Source: DAOUAT01 sp964551735 (lineage in GTDB: Bacteria; Chloroflexota; Anaerolineae; CG2-30-64-16). From it: a DNA stretch of 7,674 nucleotides. The position numbers were made by a program, and so were the translations under genes. Shown one piece after another: positions 6,642 through 7,674 of this stretch. The notes under the pieces were generated by a model. The model did not search any database and was not told where the DNA came from. It saw only the letters and a program-made list of their open reading frames with translations. Each line of letters begins with the position of its first letter. The stretch's first letter is position 1. The DNA lies in the NCBI GenBank assembly GCA_964551735.1, contig CAZKEF010000089.1, positions 1 to 7,674 on the forward strand, given 5' to 3'.

Positions 6642-6650
6642 GCAACGTCA

Positions 6651-6765
6651 TTCTAATAACCGGGGGTTGCAGGCCGACCGCCGGAGCTCGGCGGTTAACA
6701 CAATGTCGCCGACAAAGCGATGGGTCTCGTCCACCCGGCGGCGGCTGAACCCCGTGGCGTTAGGC
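6651..6765 (+). other. attC recombination site with degenerate left box
   Basis: The right box GTTAGGC (6759-6765) is perfect, and the next cassette starts at 6760 exactly as in the following copy. The right arm GGCGGCGGCTGAACCCC (6737-6753) pairs with GGGGTTGCAGGCCGACCGCC (6663-6682) with three extra bases on the left, one of them an A as in the clear sites. The left box would be TTCTAAT (6651-6657), a poor match. A nested hairpin ACCGCCG/CGGCGGT (6677-6695) overlaps it. The left end may have been damaged by the adjacent IS110. An alternative left box is GGTTAAC at 6693. Confidence 0.6.
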
Positions 6766-6771
6766 GGCGCT

Positions 6772-7062
6772 ATGTTGAATCCGAAAACGACATTTCAGGC
6801 AATGGCCGTGCGAGTGTTAAGGCAGCATCGTTACTGTGGCGATGCCTACCCGGAGGACGGTTGGCCGGAGGTCAATGCTGCTCTGGCACAGTATGCTCTC
6901 GAACGGCGCATCATTCGGAAGCACGCCTCAATGATGCGTAGGTTGCGCAGGATGCAGAGACCGCGCCGCCTAACATCAGTTCCAGTTGACGGCTGCGCCG
7001 ACCAGGTCGCGCCGAATTCGGAAGTTGAGCGCGGCGCAGCCGCAACTGAACATCACCGTTAG
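6772..7062 (+). CDS. Hypothetical cassette protein, copy 1, 96 aa
   Basis: I do not recognise this protein. It is small and very basic: residues 1-65 hold many Arg/Lys (RVLRQHR, ERRIIRKH, RRLRRMQRPRR) and a central GDAYPEDGWPEVNAALAQYALE segment, suggesting a compact helical fold that could bind nucleic acid. From about residue 66 on the codons are those of the attC site (LTSVPVDGC...), and the TAG stop lies in the right attC box. The ATG follows the preceding attC box by six bases, leaving TTAGGCGGC as the only ribosome binding signal, so translation probably depends on readthrough from upstream transcription and this minimal leader. The cassette is identical to the next one. Confidence 0.55.
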   Translation: MLNPKTTFQAMAVRVLRQHRYCGDAYPEDGWPEVNAALAQYALERRIIRKHASMMRRLRRMQRPRRLTSVPVDGCADQVAPNSEVERGAAATEHHR

Positions 7063-7064
7063 GC
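6968..7064 (+). other. attC recombination site of duplicated cassette, copy 1
   Basis: The boxes are GCCTAAC (6968-6974) and GTTAGGC (7058-7064). The arms CAGTTGACGGCTGCGCCG and CGGCGCAGCCGCAACTG pair fully apart from one extra A on the left. The arms share GACGGCTGCGCC with attC sites 1 and 2, showing a common site family. Confidence 0.92.
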
Positions 7065-7070
7065 GGCGCT

Positions 7071-7361
7071 ATGTTGAATCCGAAAACGACATTTCAGGCA
7101 ATGGCCGTGCGAGTGTTAAGGCAGCATCGTTACTGTGGCGATGCCTACCCGGAGGACGGTTGGCCGGAGGTCAATGCTGCTCTGGCACAGTATGCTCTCG
7201 AACGGCGCATCATTCGGAAGCACGCCTCAATGATGCGTAGGTTGCGCAGGATGCAGAGACCGCGCCGCCTAACATCAGTTCCAGTTGACGGCTGCGCCGA
7301 CCAGGTCGCGCCGAATTCGGAAGTTGAGCGCGGCGCAGCCGCAACTGAACATCACCGTTAG
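7071..7361 (+). CDS. Hypothetical cassette protein, copy 2, 96 aa
   Basis: This gene is identical in DNA and protein sequence to the one in the preceding cassette, and its function is likewise unknown. As in copy 1, the ATG comes six bases after the attC right box, and the last 31 codons read through the cassette's own attC to the TAG in its right box. Whether the attC-encoded tail is part of a functional protein is unclear. The two copies would double the dose if both are transcribed from upstream. Confidence 0.55.
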   Translation: MLNPKTTFQAMAVRVLRQHRYCGDAYPEDGWPEVNAALAQYALERRIIRKHASMMRRLRRMQRPRRLTSVPVDGCADQVAPNSEVERGAAATEHHR

Positions 7362-7363
7362 GA
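7267..7363 (+). other. attC recombination site of duplicated cassette, copy 2
   Basis: The boxes are GCCTAAC (7267-7273) and GTTAGGA (7357-7363). Arms and loop are identical to those of copy 1. Only the last base differs, because everything after the cleavage point at 7357/7358 belongs to the next cassette. Confidence 0.92.
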
Positions 7364-7377
7364 CGCTGTGCGCGACG

Positions 7378-7443
7378 ATGGAACTGAAGCACAAGCTGAG
7401 AAGCGCAATAGCGAACCAGCCGAGCCGGTTCGACACCGGCTAG
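7378..7443 (+). CDS. Mini-ORF of a 184-bp cassette, 21 aa (doubtful)
   Basis: This is the only plausible plus-strand frame in the 184-bp cassette 7358-7541. It encodes MELKHKLRSAIANQPSRFDTG and stops nine bases before the attC left box. No clear ribosome binding site precedes it. The peptide is short and matches nothing I recognise. The cassette could equally be non-coding, carrying a promoter or small RNA, or simply be a stuffer. Confidence 0.25.
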   Translation: MELKHKLRSAIANQPSRFDTG

Positions 7444-7452
7444 ACGGCAGCG

Positions 7453-7547
7453 GCCTAACACTGCGTCCACCTGACTCGCCACCGTGGCGAGATTGTGGGC
7501 GACGCAACTATCGGACGGTGGCGAGCAGGTGACGCTCGCCGTTAGGC
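7453..7547 (+). other. attC recombination site 7, with divergent arms
   Basis: The boxes are GCCTAAC (7453-7459) and GTTAGGC (7541-7547). The arms CACCTGACTCGCCACCGT and ACGGTGGCGAGCAGGTG pair perfectly except for one extra A on the left, in the same place as in the other sites, although the arm sequence itself is different. It closes the mini-cassette. Confidence 0.92.
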
Positions 7548-7560
7548 TTCGAGGTAACAC

Positions 7561-7674
7561 ATGAAACGAGCGCCCATAGACCTGCAAAACAAGGCGATGC
7601 CTTCTGGCTTAACATGCTTTTGTTCATCATCATGCAAATTGAGTCCACTTCATCATCGAATTGGAGCCCACTAG
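7561..7674 (+). CDS. Short ORF of the last cassette, 37 aa (doubtful)
   Basis: The ATG lies 13 bases after the attC box, with a weak AGGT before it. The frame encodes MKRAPIDLQNKAMPSGLTCFCSSSCKLSPLHHRIGAH and its TAG is the last codon of the window. The second half is translated from a direct-repeat segment, so a longer original gene may have been interrupted here. The product is not recognised. Confidence 0.3.
   Translation: MKRAPIDLQNKAMPSGLTCFCSSSCKLSPLHHRIGAH
7638..7672. repeat. Pair of imperfect 14-bp direct repeats at the window end
   Basis: AATTGAGTCCACT (7638-7650) and AATTGGAGCCCACT (7659-7672) are separated by TCATCATCG, and a further TCATCATCATGC precedes the first copy. Closely spaced GTGG(G/A)CTC-type repeats (reverse strand) occur at the termini of some insertion sequences such as IS21-like elements, but no transposase is visible, so this is only a possible remnant. 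Confidence 0.3.

Larger units (their letters stand above)
5042..6650 (-). mobile_element. IS110-family insertion sequence, apparently intact (borders approximate)
   Basis: The element consists of the transposase gene (5156-6400, minus strand) and a structured non-coding end upstream of it (about 6401-6650), the layout of the IS110 subgroup in which the guide RNA lies 5' of the transposase. The outermost stem of the structured RNA ends at 6641, and a degenerate attC begins about ten bases further on, so the transposase-proximal border is close to 6641-6655. The other border lies somewhere between 5042 and 5155; that stretch holds no gene. IS110 elements normally lack terminal inverted repeats and target duplications, and none are visible. 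Its high GC content and opposite strand set it apart from the cassettes. Confidence 0.75.
6760..7357 (+). repeat. Perfect tandem duplication of a 299-bp cassette
   Basis: Positions 6760-7058 and 7059-7357 are the same 299 bp with no difference that I can find by eye. The unit runs from the TTAGGC after one attC cleavage point to the G of the next attC, so the repeat boundary coincides exactly with integrase cleavage points. This points to recent re-insertion or unequal exchange of one cassette. Confidence 0.95.

Noticed and set aside
6760..7357. CRISPR-like reading of the tandem repeat
   Set aside because: There are only two copies of a 299-bp unit with no spacers, and the borders are attC cleavage points.
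7598..7674. A complete IS21-like element at the right edge
   Set aside because: The repeats are oriented as if the element lay to the left, where only about 125 bases separate them from an intact attC, and no transposase is present; only a remnant or unrelated repeat is possible.

Overview
The window is a stretch of an integron gene-cassette array, seen without its integrase or attI site. At least six attC recombination sites are visible. Each runs from a GCCTAAC-type box to a GTTAGG(C/A) box, and five of them have long complementary inner arms that differ by exactly one unpaired A. Together they cut the sequence into short, mostly promoterless plus-strand units. Cassette genes are near 50% GC, while the inserted IS110 element and the stretch at about 3.5-4.0 kb are much richer in GC, as expected of a mosaic. 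The host cannot be fixed from sequence alone. Related attC arms shared between neighbouring sites suggest a chromosomal (sedentary) integron of an environmental bacterium. The repeat CCTGAGCGAAGTCGAAGG and the IS110 types would fit Chloroflexota, among others, but this is only a weak inference.

Layout: (1) 1-145, tail of an upstream cassette and its attC. (2) 140-1636, a complete cassette with one gene, a P-loop ATPase with a C-terminal 'DPFFAFYLRW' module; its reading frame ends inside the attC. (3) 1637 to about 3450, a cassette with a long leader (a perfect 20-nt palindrome and a TTGACA box), a radical SAM/SPASM peptide-modifying enzyme, and 57 nt downstream a 40-residue five-cysteine ORF with a very strong ribosome binding site. 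Together these look like a two-gene RiPP module carried on an integron cassette, which is the most interesting content of the window. A third tiny TTG-started ORF follows, and then the expected attC appears broken after its first box. (4) About 3450-4100, a decayed, frameshifted IS110-type transposase remnant on the minus strand. (5) 4111-4962, a membrane-anchored protein with a PLD-like domain. (6) About 5100-6650, an apparently intact IS110-group insertion sequence on the minus strand, with a 414-residue DEDD/Ser transposase and, upstream of it, a strongly structured segment that is a good bridge-RNA candidate. (7) 6651-7363, an attC followed by two perfectly identical 299-bp cassettes in tandem, each with a 96-codon ORF. 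(8) 7358-7541, a 184-bp mini-cassette with only a 21-codon ORF. (9) 7542-7674, the start of a further cassette ending in a direct repeat.

Functionally the cassettes are independent units, with the radical SAM enzyme and the Cys-rich peptide as the one clear cooperating pair (maturase plus substrate). The ATPase and the membrane PLD-like protein belong to classes often seen in defence or conflict settings, but the sequence does not prove such a role here.
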